Positions 52,932 to 61,053 of a stretch of 64,000 nt of DNA are shown here, piece after piece. The notes beneath the pieces were generated by a model. That model worked only from the letters and a program-made list of their open reading frames with translations. It had not been told where the DNA came from and did no database searches. Location: the NCBI GenBank assembly GCA_043557195.1, contig CP121314.1, positions 2,418,001 to 2,482,000 of the forward strand. Direction: 5' to 3'. Each line of letters opens with the position of its first letter. Position 1 is the stretch's first letter. This DNA is from Jejuia sp043557195 (GTDB lineage: Bacteria > Bacteroidota > Bacteroidia > Flavobacteriales > Flavobacteriaceae). Both the position numbers and the translations under genes were made by a program.

Positions 52932-54476
52932 ATGGCAAATCAAGACGATACATTTAAGAAGGTTATTTCGCATGCAAAGGAGTACGGATATGTATTTCAA
53001 AGTAGTGAAATTTATGATGGTTTAAGCGCAGTATACGACTACGCTCAAAACGGTGCTGAGTTAAAAAAGAATATTCGCGACTATTGGTGGCGGGCTATGG
53101 TTCAGATGAATGAAAACATTGTGGGTATAGACGCAGCAATTTTTATGCATCCTACCACTTGGAAAGCCTCGGGGCATGTTGATGCTTTTAATGACCCTTT
53201 AATTGATAATAAAGATTCTAAAAAACGCTATCGTGCTGATGTTTTGATTGAAGATTATTGTGCTAAGATTGAAGCAAAAATTGACAAAGAAGTAAAAAAG
53301 GCAGAAAAACGTTTTGGTGAAGCTTTTAATAAAGAAGAGTTTTTAAGCACCAACGGACGTGTTCTCGGGTATCAAGAAAAGATAAATGCTACACTTTCAA
53401 GGATGGCAAAATCTTTAGAGAATGAAGATTTGGCTGATGTAAAAGCTTTAATTGAAGAGTTAGAAATAGCAGACCCATTAACAGGGAGTAAGAATTGGAC
53501 AGATGTTAAGCAATTTAACTTAATGTTCGGTACAAAGCTTGGGGCATCTGCCGAAAATGCAATGGATTTGTATTTACGACCTGAAACTGCACAAGGTATT
53601 TTTGTGAACTTTTTAAATGTTCAGAAAACAAGTCGCTTAAAAATACCTTTTGGAATTGCGCAAACCGGTAAAGCATTTAGAAATGAGATTGTGGCACGAC
53701 AATTCATTTTTAGAATGCGTGAGTTTGAGCAGATGGAAATGCAATTTTTTATAAAACCTGGAACGCAAGGTGAATGGTATGAGCATTGGAAAGCGCATAG
53801 AATGAAGTGGCATTTATCATTAGGCATGGGAGAAGATAACTATCGTTTTCATGACCATGAAAAGCTAGCCCATTATGCTGATGCAGCAGCAGATATTGAA
53901 TTTAAGTTCCCATTCGGATTTAAAGAATTGGAAGGTATTCATTCTAGAACTGATTTTGACTTGAGTCAACATGAAAAATTCTCAGGTAAAAAATTACAGT
54001 ACTTCGATCCTGAAGAAAATAAAAGTTATGTGCCGTACGTATTAGAAACTTCTATTGGATTAGATAGAATGTTTTTAGCAGTATTTTCAAATTCTTTACA
54101 AGAGGAAGAACTAGAAAATGGCACCACAAGAACTGTTTTAAAATTGCCAAGTGTTTTGGCACCTGTGAAAGCTGCGGTATTACCGTTGGTTAAAAAAGAT
54201 GGCTTACCAGAAATAGCTAGAAACATAGTGGAGGAGTTGAAATGGGATTTCAATATAATTTATGATGAAAAGGATGCTGTTGGTAGACGTTATAGAAGAC
54301 AAGATGCTAACGGAACACCTTTCTGTATTACTGTAGATCATGATACTTTAGAAGATAATTCTGTTACTATACGTCACAGAGATACCATGGAGCAGCAACG
54401 TGTAAAGATTGAAGATTTAAGAGATATTATTAAGAAAGAGGTTGATGTACGTAACTGGTTGATGAAGATGAAATAA
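52932..54476 (+). CDS. glyS: Glycine--tRNA ligase
   Basis: Charges tRNA-Gly; the single-chain dimeric class II type, 514 residues, typical of Bacteroidota and eukaryotes rather than the alpha2beta2 enzyme. Motifs: RDYWWRAMVQMNENIVGID, RPETAQGIFVNF (motif 2 region), FIFRMREFEQMEMQFF and the C-terminal anticodon-binding domain (KDAVGRRYRRQDANGTP, LRDIIKKEV). It ends with a strong bidirectional terminator. Confidence 0.97.
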   Translation: MANQDDTFKKVISHAKEYGYVFQSSEIYDGLSAVYDYAQNGAELKKNIRDYWWRAMVQMNENIVGIDAAIFMHPTTWKASGHVDAFNDPLIDNKDSKKRYRADVLIEDYCAKIEAKIDKEVKKAEKRFGEAFNKEEFLSTNGRVLGYQEKINATLSRMAKSLENEDLADVKALIEELEIADPLTGSKNWTDVKQFNLMFGTKLGASAENAMDLYLRPETAQGIFVNFLNVQKTSRLKIPFGIAQTGKAFRNEIVARQFIFRMREFEQMEMQFFIKPGTQGEWYEHWKAHRMKWHLSLGMGEDNYRFHDHEKLAHYADAAADIEFKFPFGFKELEGIHSRTDFDLSQHEKFSGKKLQYFDPEENKSYVPYVLETSIGLDRMFLAVFSNSLQEEELENGTTRTVLKLPSVLAPVKAAVLPLVKKDGLPEIARNIVEELKWDFNIIYDEKDAVGRRYRRQDANGTPFCITVDHDTLEDNSVTIRHRDTMEQQRVKIEDLRDIIKKEVDVRNWLMKMK

Positions 54477-54522
54477 GTTAAATAGCTTTTTTTATTTTGA
54501 ACTTGTTTCTGTAATACAAAAA

Positions 54523-54566
54523 AATAATAAACCCGAACTTTTTAGTTCGGGTTTATTATTTTTTAT
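54523..54566. terminator. Bidirectional terminator between glyS and the OMP gene
   Basis: A 17-base perfect stem (core AAACCCGAACT / AGTTCGGGTTT) with a 4-base loop; T-rich on the right and A-rich on the left, so it works for the convergent genes on both strands. Confidence 0.9.
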
Positions 54567-54581
54567 ATCATTTTAATTTTC

Positions 54582-55142
54582 TTAAAACCTATATCCTAAA
54601 GTGATACCGCCTTTGCCGATAATTTCATAATCGAGATCGTTACTATTGAAGAGGTTTCTGCCTACACCAAAACCAATTTCGCCAACAAAACCACTTTTGG
54701 TAACCCATTTACCACCAATGCCTATTCCTAGTGCAAAATCTGTAATCTTTTTTCTAGTACCCGTAAAATCATCATTGATTGTATCAGTGAAAAACAGACT
54801 TTCATTAGTAGAGTTTAGCATTCCAAACCCTTCAACATAAAAACCCGCTGCATATTTTTTACCGAAGTAGAAACGGTAATAAGGAGATATGTAATAATTG
54901 ATATCATCACTTACGTCATCATCAATTGGCAAAAAGACTGTAACACCTGCTCCAGATTCTTCGTTTATGGTTCTTTCATAAGTCACTTCAAATGCACCAA
55001 GAACAAGAAATAATCCATTTAATTTTATTTCGTTAAAGTTTGTTTGAGCATTGTTTTGGTTACTGTTTTCATTGTTTTCTTGAGAAAAAGAAGAATTACA
55101 TAGCAATAATGCGATAAGTGTCGCAAAGCATAATTTTTTCAT
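54582..55142 (-). CDS. Outer membrane beta-barrel protein
   Basis: Exported 186-residue protein with a signal peptide (to about NSSFSQ), an Asn-rich linker and alternating beta strands ending in GGITLGYRF with a C-terminal Phe, the usual end of a small outer-membrane barrel. No specific family recognised. A near-perfect palindrome (55191-55215) lies upstream of it and could be an operator. Confidence 0.8.
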   Translation of the reverse strand: MKKLCFATLIALLLCNSSFSQENNENSNQNNAQTNFNEIKLNGLFLVLGAFEVTYERTINEESGAGVTVFLPIDDDVSDDINYYISPYYRFYFGKKYAAGFYVEGFGMLNSTNESLFFTDTINDDFTGTRKKITDFALGIGIGGKWVTKSGFVGEIGFGVGRNLFNSNDLDYEIIGKGGITLGYRF

Positions 55143-55190
55143 AAAGTGTTTGTTTAAAGTTTAGTAAAAATCACTATAACCTAGATGTAG

Positions 55191-55215
55191 TATTTACGCA
55201 AAGGTTGCGCAAATA
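55191..55215. promoter_or_regulatory. 25-base near-perfect inverted repeat, operator candidate
   Basis: TATTTACGCAA, AGG, TTGCGCAAATA: arms of 11 bases with one mismatch and a 3-base spacer. It lies between the 3' end of the lrp-type gene and the 5' end of the OMP gene, about 50 bases upstream of the latter. No T-run follows, so it is not a usual terminator. Confidence 0.5.
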
Positions 55216-55238
55216 ATATGCCTTTTCTATAATTGTTG

Positions 55239-55703
55239 TTAGATTTTTACTTGGCGCTGTATTAATTGAGATAAAGAAATGAAGGTTTCAGTACGAGAAA
55301 CACCATTTATTTCTTGAATTGTATTTAATACTTGCATTAAGTGGTCGTTACTTTTACAAATTACTTTTAGAAATACATTCCAGTTTCCGGTAGTATAGTG
55401 ACATTCCAGCACTTCTGGAACACGTTTTAAAAGTTTAATGATTACAGGTGCATCAGCAGCTTTGTCAAAATACACACCCACGAATGCCATGGTGTCGAAA
55501 CCTAAAACTTCAGGGTTTACTACGAATTTTGAACCTGCTAAAAGTCCAGATTTTTCTAACTTACGAAGACGCTGGTGAATGGCTGCTCCAGAAATACCAA
55601 CATTTCTTGCTATTTCTAAGATTGGTGTACGCGCATCTTCCATTAACGTGCGTAGAATTTTTTTGTCTATACCATCAATTTCGGTTTGTTTCTGTTTTGC
55701 CAT
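55239..55703 (-). CDS. Lrp/AsnC family transcriptional regulator
   Basis: Feast/famine regulator of 154 residues: an N-terminal helix-turn-helix (about 10-55; ILEIARNVGISGAAIHQRLRKLEKSG) and a C-terminal RAM domain that binds amino acids (about 70-150). Family members often autoregulate and control amino-acid metabolism. An ATTTGA-TTT-TCAAAT symmetry at 55734-55748 just upstream may be a binding site. Target genes are not evident. Confidence 0.94.
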   Translation of the reverse strand: MAKQKQTEIDGIDKKILRTLMEDARTPILEIARNVGISGAAIHQRLRKLEKSGLLAGSKFVVNPEVLGFDTMAFVGVYFDKAADAPVIIKLLKRVPEVLECHYTTGNWNVFLKVICKSNDHLMQVLNTIQEINGVSRTETFISLSQLIQRQVKI

Positions 55704-55771
55704 CGTTGTTATAAATTAAAAGGTAAAAGTAATAATTTGATTTCAAATAGGAACATCTTTTTGACGAATTA

Positions 55772-55859
55772 GGTTGCGTTAGGGATTGAGGGATTTGTTG
55801 AAGCTCCCCGACGCAGGAGGGAGCGACTCCCGAAAGCCCGACCCTTGTGGTAACGCCCA
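55772..55859 (-). repeat. Dispersed repeat with central stem-loop, copy 2
   Basis: Reverse-oriented copy of the element at 21735-21840. The flanks are nearly identical (one mismatch in the first 37 bases), but the centre is a different and shorter hairpin (GCTCCC / GGGAGC). It sits between the truncated lys9 gene and the lrp-type gene. Confidence 0.85.
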
Positions 55860-55869
55860 AAAAAGAATA

Positions 55870-56757
55870 TTAGTTATTTAGTGGGTTGTACCCCAAGTAA
55901 GGCACCTGTTTTTCGTTAAACTGAATTCCAAATTCCTGCAATTCTTTTAATATAGGTTGATAAATCTCTTTTGTGATTGGAATTTGAACACCAGGGCTAG
56001 TAATGGTACCATTTAGAATAGCAAGTGTCGCAATAGCAACAGGTAAACCAACAGTTTTGGACATTGCGGTATAGGTTTGGTCCTCTCCAATGACTACCAT
56101 ATTGGCATCTATTTGGTGTTTTTTGCCATTGAGTTCATAACCGAATTTATGGTACATCACAATCATATCTTTATCGGCTGCACTCAACGTCCAGCTATCC
56201 ATTAGTATTTTTTGAAGTATTTGGGCTGGTGTAGCATTTTTAAGACCAATTTTTTTATTTGGATTGAAAATATCTAGCTCCACAAGTTTATCCCAAACCA
56301 CATCATCTTGGTCTATCTTTAATTCGTGTCTTAGTTTTAATTCTACCGAATCTTTATGGCTGTAGGGGAGAAATGTATTGGTAAAATCGCGATAACTCAT
56401 AGTTTCACTATCCTCTATGTTAAAACTATCATCCGTCATTCCAAGGGTAACAAAAATATTCCAAGCGCGACTAAAACCTACACGTCTCATTGTGCCCCGA
56501 TATAAGGTTTGGGTGTTTTGTAAGCCATAAGCGTCACGATATTTTAAGGAATCGCGATTGGCATAGGCTTCAAACCGGCCATATTCTTCAATATCTAAAA
56601 ACTCAGTACGCCTAAATAAACGTTGGTAAGGGATGTATTTATAACTGCCCTCCTGCAAAAATTTTGCAGCACCACCTTGTCCGGCTGTTACCACGTTTCT
56701 TGGGTTCCATGTAAATTTATAGTTCCATGGGTTATTGTCGCTTTCTGGAGCAATTAG
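55870..56757 (-). pseudogene. Saccharopine dehydrogenase-like gene, 5' end missing
   Basis: C-terminal two thirds of a LYS9-type saccharopine dehydrogenase. The readable homology begins at about LIAPESDNNPWNYKFTWNPR and continues through WNPRNVV, FEAYANRDSLKYRDAYGL and LPVAIATLAILNG to the C-terminus, about 295 residues. The family is about 450 residues long and starts with an NADP-binding Rossmann domain, which is absent: upstream the frame runs into antisense of a DUF423 gene and a TAA at about 56802. A GTG at 56694 could start a fragment of 274 residues. Without the cofactor domain it should be inactive. The likely cause is a deletion joined to the divergent DUF423 gene. Confidence 0.8.
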
Positions 56758-57059
56758 CTCATTTATCTCCAGAAAATCTTCAAACTTTTGAAACTGGGGT
56801 TAAGTATCAAATGTATCATGCGCTGTTTTTGCTGTTTATTGGCAGCAGTTCTTTGGTTAGTGTTGGATATAAAAACATCATATTTTATTTAGTTATTATT
56901 GGTGTTTTTCTTTTTTCGGGTTCAATTTATGGACTTGCAACTAATCAATTAACTAACTTTAATTTTAAATCTATTGGTTTTGTTACACCTATAGGAGGCT
57001 TATTTTTAATTGCCTCTTGGGTTGTTTTAATTATCAATTTCATAAAATTAAAGTCTTAA
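56758..57059 (+). pseudogene. DUF423 membrane protein, 5' end missing
   Basis: Remnant of a DUF423 protein. From HLSPENLQTFETGVKYQMYHALFLL onward the sequence follows the family (about 100 residues with three helices), but the first helix with its GAFGAH motif is missing. The frame opens at an ATG at 56727 that lies inside antisense of lys9, so its first ten codons (MGYCRFLEQL) are not family sequence. The break coincides with the 5' end of the divergent lys9 remnant. Intact members have about 125 residues. Confidence 0.72.
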
Positions 57060-57097
57060 AAATACGAATTTTATATTTTTAGTTTAAAATATTATCA

Positions 57098-57105
57098 TAA
57101 TTTTG
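57098..57105 (+). promoter_or_regulatory. -7 box for pckA
   Basis: TAATTTTG fits TAnnTTTG and lies 27 bases before the pckA ATG. The -33 region has no exact TTG. Confidence 0.42.
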
Positions 57106-57132
57106 CACAATAATTATTTTATTCAATAAAAC

Positions 57133-58749
57133 ATGGTGAATAACAATATTTCTACGCAAACGATTTCGTTAGAGCGTTACGGTATTAAAAATGCAAAAAC
57201 ACATTATCAATTATCTTCTGAAGATTTACATCGGATTACTATTGAAAATGGACAAGGTGTTGAAGCTTCATCAGGAGCTTTGGCTGTAAATACAGGTGAA
57301 TTTACTGGACGTTCTCCAAAAGATAGATTTATTGTTAAGGATGCCATTACAGAAGATAAGATTTGGTGGGGAGATATCAATATACCTTTTTCAATTGAAA
57401 ATTTTGATAAATTATATGATAAGGTAACAGCATATTTGTCTGAAAAGGAAGTTTTTGTACGTGATTGTTTTGCTTGTGCTGATGATAATTATAGATTGAA
57501 TATCCGTGTGATTAATGAATATCCTTGGAGTAACATGTTTGCGTGCAGTATGTTTTTAAGGCCAACATCTGAAGAGTTAGAAACTTTTGAAGCAGAATGG
57601 ACAGTGGTAAATGCGCCTGGTTTTATGGCAGATGCTGAAATTGATGGTACAAGACAACATAACTTTGCTATTTTGAATTTCACAAAAAAGATTGCCTTAA
57701 TTGGAGGTACAGGTTATACTGGAGAGATTAAAAAAGGAATCTTTTCAGCATTAAATTTTATACTTCCTGTTGAAAAAAACACGATGCCAATGCATTGTAG
57801 CGCCAATGTTGGTAAGGATGGTGATACTGCTGTTTTCTTTGGATTATCGGGGACTGGAAAAACAACCCTTTCTACGGATCCTAACCGTAGTTTGATTGGT
57901 GATGATGAACATGGATGGACTAACGAAAACACTGTTTTTAACTTTGAAGGTGGATGTTATGCTAAAGTGATTAATCTTTCAAGAGATAAAGAACCAGAAA
58001 TTTATGATGCTATAAAACCTGGTGCTATTCTTGAAAATGTAATTTTGGATAATAATGGTGTTGTAGATTTTGAAAATACTTCAATTACCCAGAATACAAG
58101 AGTAAGTTATCCAATTCATCATATTGAAAATATTAAAGTGCCATCAGTAGGGAGGAATCCTAAAAATATATTCTTTTTAACTGCTGATGCTTTTGGTGTG
58201 ATTCCTCCTATTTCTAAATTAACACCAAGTCAAGCAGCGTATCACTTTATTTCGGGCTATACAGCGAAAGTAGCTGGTACTGAAGCAGGAGTAAAAGAAC
58301 CGCTGCCTTCGTTTTCAGCATGTTTTGGAGCACCTTTTATGCCGCTACATCCTGCTAAATATGCAGAAATGCTAAGCAAAAAAATGATTGAGGCTGGTGT
58401 GAACGTTTGGTTAATTAATACAGGCTGGACGGGTGGTCCTTACGGCGTAGGTAAGCGTATGGAATTAAAATATACACGCGCCATGATTAATGCAGTATTA
58501 AATGGAGACTTAGGTTTATACAACTACGATGATTACCATATTCATTCTGTATTTGGAGTAGCCCAACCAAGAACATGCCCAGGGGTACCAACAAGCGTGT
58601 TGAGTCCAAGGCAAACTTGGAATGATGACGAAGCTTACTACACTATGGCCTTTAAATTAACTAATGCTTTTAGAGAAAACTTTAAAAAGTTTGAAGCACA
58701 TTGTACCGAGGAAATAAGACGTGGTGGTCCGCAACGATATGCATTTTAA
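57133..58749 (+). CDS. pckA: Phosphoenolpyruvate carboxykinase (ATP)
   Basis: Gluconeogenic conversion of oxaloacetate and ATP to PEP, CO2 and ADP. The 538-residue protein has GEFTGRSPKDRFIV, the kinase-1a loop GLSGTGKTTLSTDP, DDEHGW with metal-binding acidic residues, and NTGWTGGPYGVGKRM. All are marks of the ATP-dependent type. It has its own promoter box and a strong terminator shared with the convergent hemD. Confidence 0.97.
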   Translation: MVNNNISTQTISLERYGIKNAKTHYQLSSEDLHRITIENGQGVEASSGALAVNTGEFTGRSPKDRFIVKDAITEDKIWWGDINIPFSIENFDKLYDKVTAYLSEKEVFVRDCFACADDNYRLNIRVINEYPWSNMFACSMFLRPTSEELETFEAEWTVVNAPGFMADAEIDGTRQHNFAILNFTKKIALIGGTGYTGEIKKGIFSALNFILPVEKNTMPMHCSANVGKDGDTAVFFGLSGTGKTTLSTDPNRSLIGDDEHGWTNENTVFNFEGGCYAKVINLSRDKEPEIYDAIKPGAILENVILDNNGVVDFENTSITQNTRVSYPIHHIENIKVPSVGRNPKNIFFLTADAFGVIPPISKLTPSQAAYHFISGYTAKVAGTEAGVKEPLPSFSACFGAPFMPLHPAKYAEMLSKKMIEAGVNVWLINTGWTGGPYGVGKRMELKYTRAMINAVLNGDLGLYNYDDYHIHSVFGVAQPRTCPGVPTSVLSPRQTWNDDEAYYTMAFKLTNAFRENFKKFEAHCTEEIRRGGPQRYAF

Positions 58750-58753
58750 GATA

Positions 58754-58789
58754 TAAAAAAAGCGTTTTCAATTAGAAAACGCTTTTTTA
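58754..58789. terminator. Bidirectional terminator between pckA and hemD
   Basis: AAAAAAGCGTTTTC / GAAAACGCTTTTTT, stem of about 14 bases with a 5-base loop, symmetrical A- and T-runs. Confidence 0.88.
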
Positions 58790-58806
58790 TTCAGTATTTA
58801 CAAATA

Positions 58807-59556
58807 CTATTTTCCTTTATTAACTTTTTCAATATATTTTTCTAACGCCATAGTCATTGAAGGCGTTTCAGGCGTTGGTGCAGCAATATCTACACGTAAC
58901 CCTTTTTCTTCAACAGCTTTAATGGTTGTGTTACCAAACACGGCTATACGCGTATCATTCTGTTTGAAATCTGGAAAATTCTGAAATAGTGACTCTATTC
59001 CCGAAGGGCTGAAAAACACTAAAACATCATAGTATACATTAGCTAAATCAGATAAATCACTCACTACTGTTTTATAAAATGTAGCTTGTTTCCAATCTAC
59101 ACCTAAACCATTTAATGTTTCAGGAACTAGAGGTTTTACTTTGTCAGTATTCGGTAATAAGAATTTCTCGTCTTTATACTTTTTAATTAGAGGCGATAAT
59201 TCAGCAAATGTGCGTTTCCCAACATAAATTTTACGTTTTCTATACACCACATATTTTTGAAGGTAATATGCTACAGCTTCAGACTGACAAAAGTATTTCA
59301 TGGTATCAGGTACCTTGAAACGCATCTCTTCAGCTACTCTAAAAAAGTGATCTACAGCATTTCTACTTGTTAAAATAATGGCTGTGTAATTGTGTAAATC
59401 AATTTTTTGTTGCCTAATTTCTTTAGCAGGTACGCCTTCTACATGAATAAAAGGTCTGAAATCTATTTTAACTTTCTTTTTCTCCTGTAAATCAAAGTAA
59501 GGAGAATTCTCAATTTTAGGTTCTGGTTGAGATACTAAAATGGTCTTCACTTTCAT
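58807..59556 (-). CDS. hemD: Uroporphyrinogen-III synthase
   Basis: Cyclises hydroxymethylbilane in heme and siroheme synthesis. The 249-residue protein has the two-domain HemD pattern: ILVSQPEPKIENSPYFD, AIILTSRNAVDHFF, the linker KFLLPNTDKVKPL and VLVFFSPSGIESLF. HemD is poorly conserved, but these segments are typical of Bacteroidota members. DUF4271 lies 18 bases upstream on the same strand. Confidence 0.9.
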   Translation of the reverse strand: MKVKTILVSQPEPKIENSPYFDLQEKKKVKIDFRPFIHVEGVPAKEIRQQKIDLHNYTAIILTSRNAVDHFFRVAEEMRFKVPDTMKYFCQSEAVAYYLQKYVVYRKRKIYVGKRTFAELSPLIKKYKDEKFLLPNTDKVKPLVPETLNGLGVDWKQATFYKTVVSDLSDLANVYYDVLVFFSPSGIESLFQNFPDFKQNDTRIAVFGNTTIKAVEEKGLRVDIAAPTPETPSMTMALEKYIEKVNKGK

Positions 59557-59574
59557 AGGCTCAAAATAGTTTAA

Positions 59575-60219
59575 TTAGGCACTAAAAACCGCGTAAATAA
59601 TTACATAGGGTGCGATTTCAAGAGCGCAAAGATACAAAATAAAATAGAAAAAGTTGGTTTTTATTTCATTTTGATACATTTTAAATGTGGTAATTAAACC
59701 GCTAATATTTACTACAAAAAGTAAAGCTAGTATACTATAAATTAAAGTTTTTGAAGGCGTAATACTAAAGATTAAAAAAGCATTAATTGGAAGGAGTAAT
59801 AGGCCTAAATAATTCTTATAACTTATTTTTTGAAACAAGTAGTTGTCAATAATAATATCAATTTCAAAAAGGCTGGCAATCAAACGTTCTAAAAGTACTT
59901 TTACAAGTATAAAAATGCCAATACCAACAGCTAACTTAACGATTAAAGTGGTATTGATTTCTACGGAACTTGTTAGGCTTTCAAAGCACAATACACAAAA
60001 AACGGAGCTAGAAAGGGCTAAGTTTAAAAAAAGTAATCCATCGTAGTAATCTAAAAACTTCTGGTCTTTTCCATAAATTTTTAAGTATCTAGAATTGCCA
60101 ATTACCATTATAAATTCGCTAAAACGCTTTGGCGCTACACTTTTGGCTAAAGCTATGGTTACTAAACAGATTAGTAACAGAACTGTGTACAACGTATGTG
60201 AAGGTACTTCTCTTAGCAT
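59575..60219 (-). CDS. DUF4271 domain-containing membrane protein
   Basis: A 214-residue integral membrane protein with about six helices, belonging to DUF4271, which in Bacteroidota commonly precedes hemD. Early marks are SVAPKRFSEFIMVIGNSRYLKIYGK. Function unknown. It is divergent from the glycosyltransferase gene. Confidence 0.87.
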   Translation of the reverse strand: MLREVPSHTLYTVLLLICLVTIALAKSVAPKRFSEFIMVIGNSRYLKIYGKDQKFLDYYDGLLFLNLALSSSVFCVLCFESLTSSVEINTTLIVKLAVGIGIFILVKVLLERLIASLFEIDIIIDNYLFQKISYKNYLGLLLLPINAFLIFSITPSKTLIYSILALLFVVNISGLITTFKMYQNEIKTNFFYFILYLCALEIAPYVIIYAVFSA

Positions 60220-60296
60220 GGGTTAAAATTATCATAAATTTTATAGAAGAAGTGAATTATTACGAAATTTTTAAAAAAAAGAATGGCTTAAAAATG

Positions 60297-60304
60297 TACA
60301 TTTG
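60297..60304 (+). promoter_or_regulatory. -7 box for the glycosyltransferase-pyrC operon
   Basis: TACATTTG fits TAnnTTTG, 17 bases before the ATG at 60322. No clear -33 TTG. Confidence 0.4.
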
Positions 60305-60321
60305 TGGCTATATTTATTTAG

Positions 60322-61053
60322 ATGAAGGACGCCGTTGTAATCATTCCAACCTACAATGAGATTGAAAATATTGAGCTAATAATTAAAGCCGTATTTTCAG
60401 AATCTAAAGATATACACATTCTTGTGGTAGACGATAATTCTCCAGATGGAACAGCAGACAAAGTAAAAGACCTCCAAAACGATTTTTCGGGTAGATTGCA
60501 CTTAAAAGAACGAGAAGAAAAATCAGGATTAGGAACTGCTTATATTTTGGGCTTTAAGTGGAGTTTGGTTAGGAAATATGAGTACATTTTTGAAATGGAT
60601 GCCGATTTTTCGCATGATCCAAAGGATTTAATACGCTTGTATAAAGCTTGTGCAGAGAAAGGTGCAGATATGTCTATTGGTTCACGATATATAACAGGAG
60701 TAAATGTGGTAAACTGGCCTATGAGTAGGGTATTAATGTCGTACATAGCATCAAAATATGTACGGTTTATTACTGGAATGAAAATTAGTGATACAACAGC
60801 AGGATTTGTATGCTACAAACGTAAAGTTTTAGAATCTTTAGATTTAACTAAAATTAAATTTATAGGTTATGCATTTCAAATTGAAATGAAGTTTAAAACC
60901 TATTTACAGCATTTTAGAATAGTTGAAGTTCCTGTAATATTTACCGATAGAACACGAGGAGAATCAAAACTAAGTTCAGGTATTATTTCTGAGGCAGTTT
61001 TTGGAGTCATCTCTATGAAATTGAAAAGTTTATTTAAAAGAAAAGCGTTGTAA
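60322..61053 (+). CDS. Polyprenol monophosphomannose synthase-like glycosyltransferase family 2
   Basis: GT-A glycosyltransferase of 243 residues related to dolichol-phosphate mannose synthase. It has VIIPTYNEIENIELII, VVDDNSPDGTADKV, the metal-binding EMDADFSHDP and SIGSRYITGVNVVNWPMSR. It probably transfers a sugar to a polyprenyl phosphate; the donor is not determined. Its stop and the pyrC start share one base (TAATG). Confidence 0.93.
   Translation: MKDAVVIIPTYNEIENIELIIKAVFSESKDIHILVVDDNSPDGTADKVKDLQNDFSGRLHLKEREEKSGLGTAYILGFKWSLVRKYEYIFEMDADFSHDPKDLIRLYKACAEKGADMSIGSRYITGVNVVNWPMSRVLMSYIASKYVRFITGMKISDTTAGFVCYKRKVLESLDLTKIKFIGYAFQIEMKFKTYLQHFRIVEVPVIFTDRTRGESKLSSGIISEAVFGVISMKLKSLFKRKAL

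Noticed and set aside
56727..57059. Intact novel membrane protein starting at 56727
   Set aside because: The first codons are antisense of lys9 and the rest is a truncated DUF423 family member, so a fusion scar explains it better.
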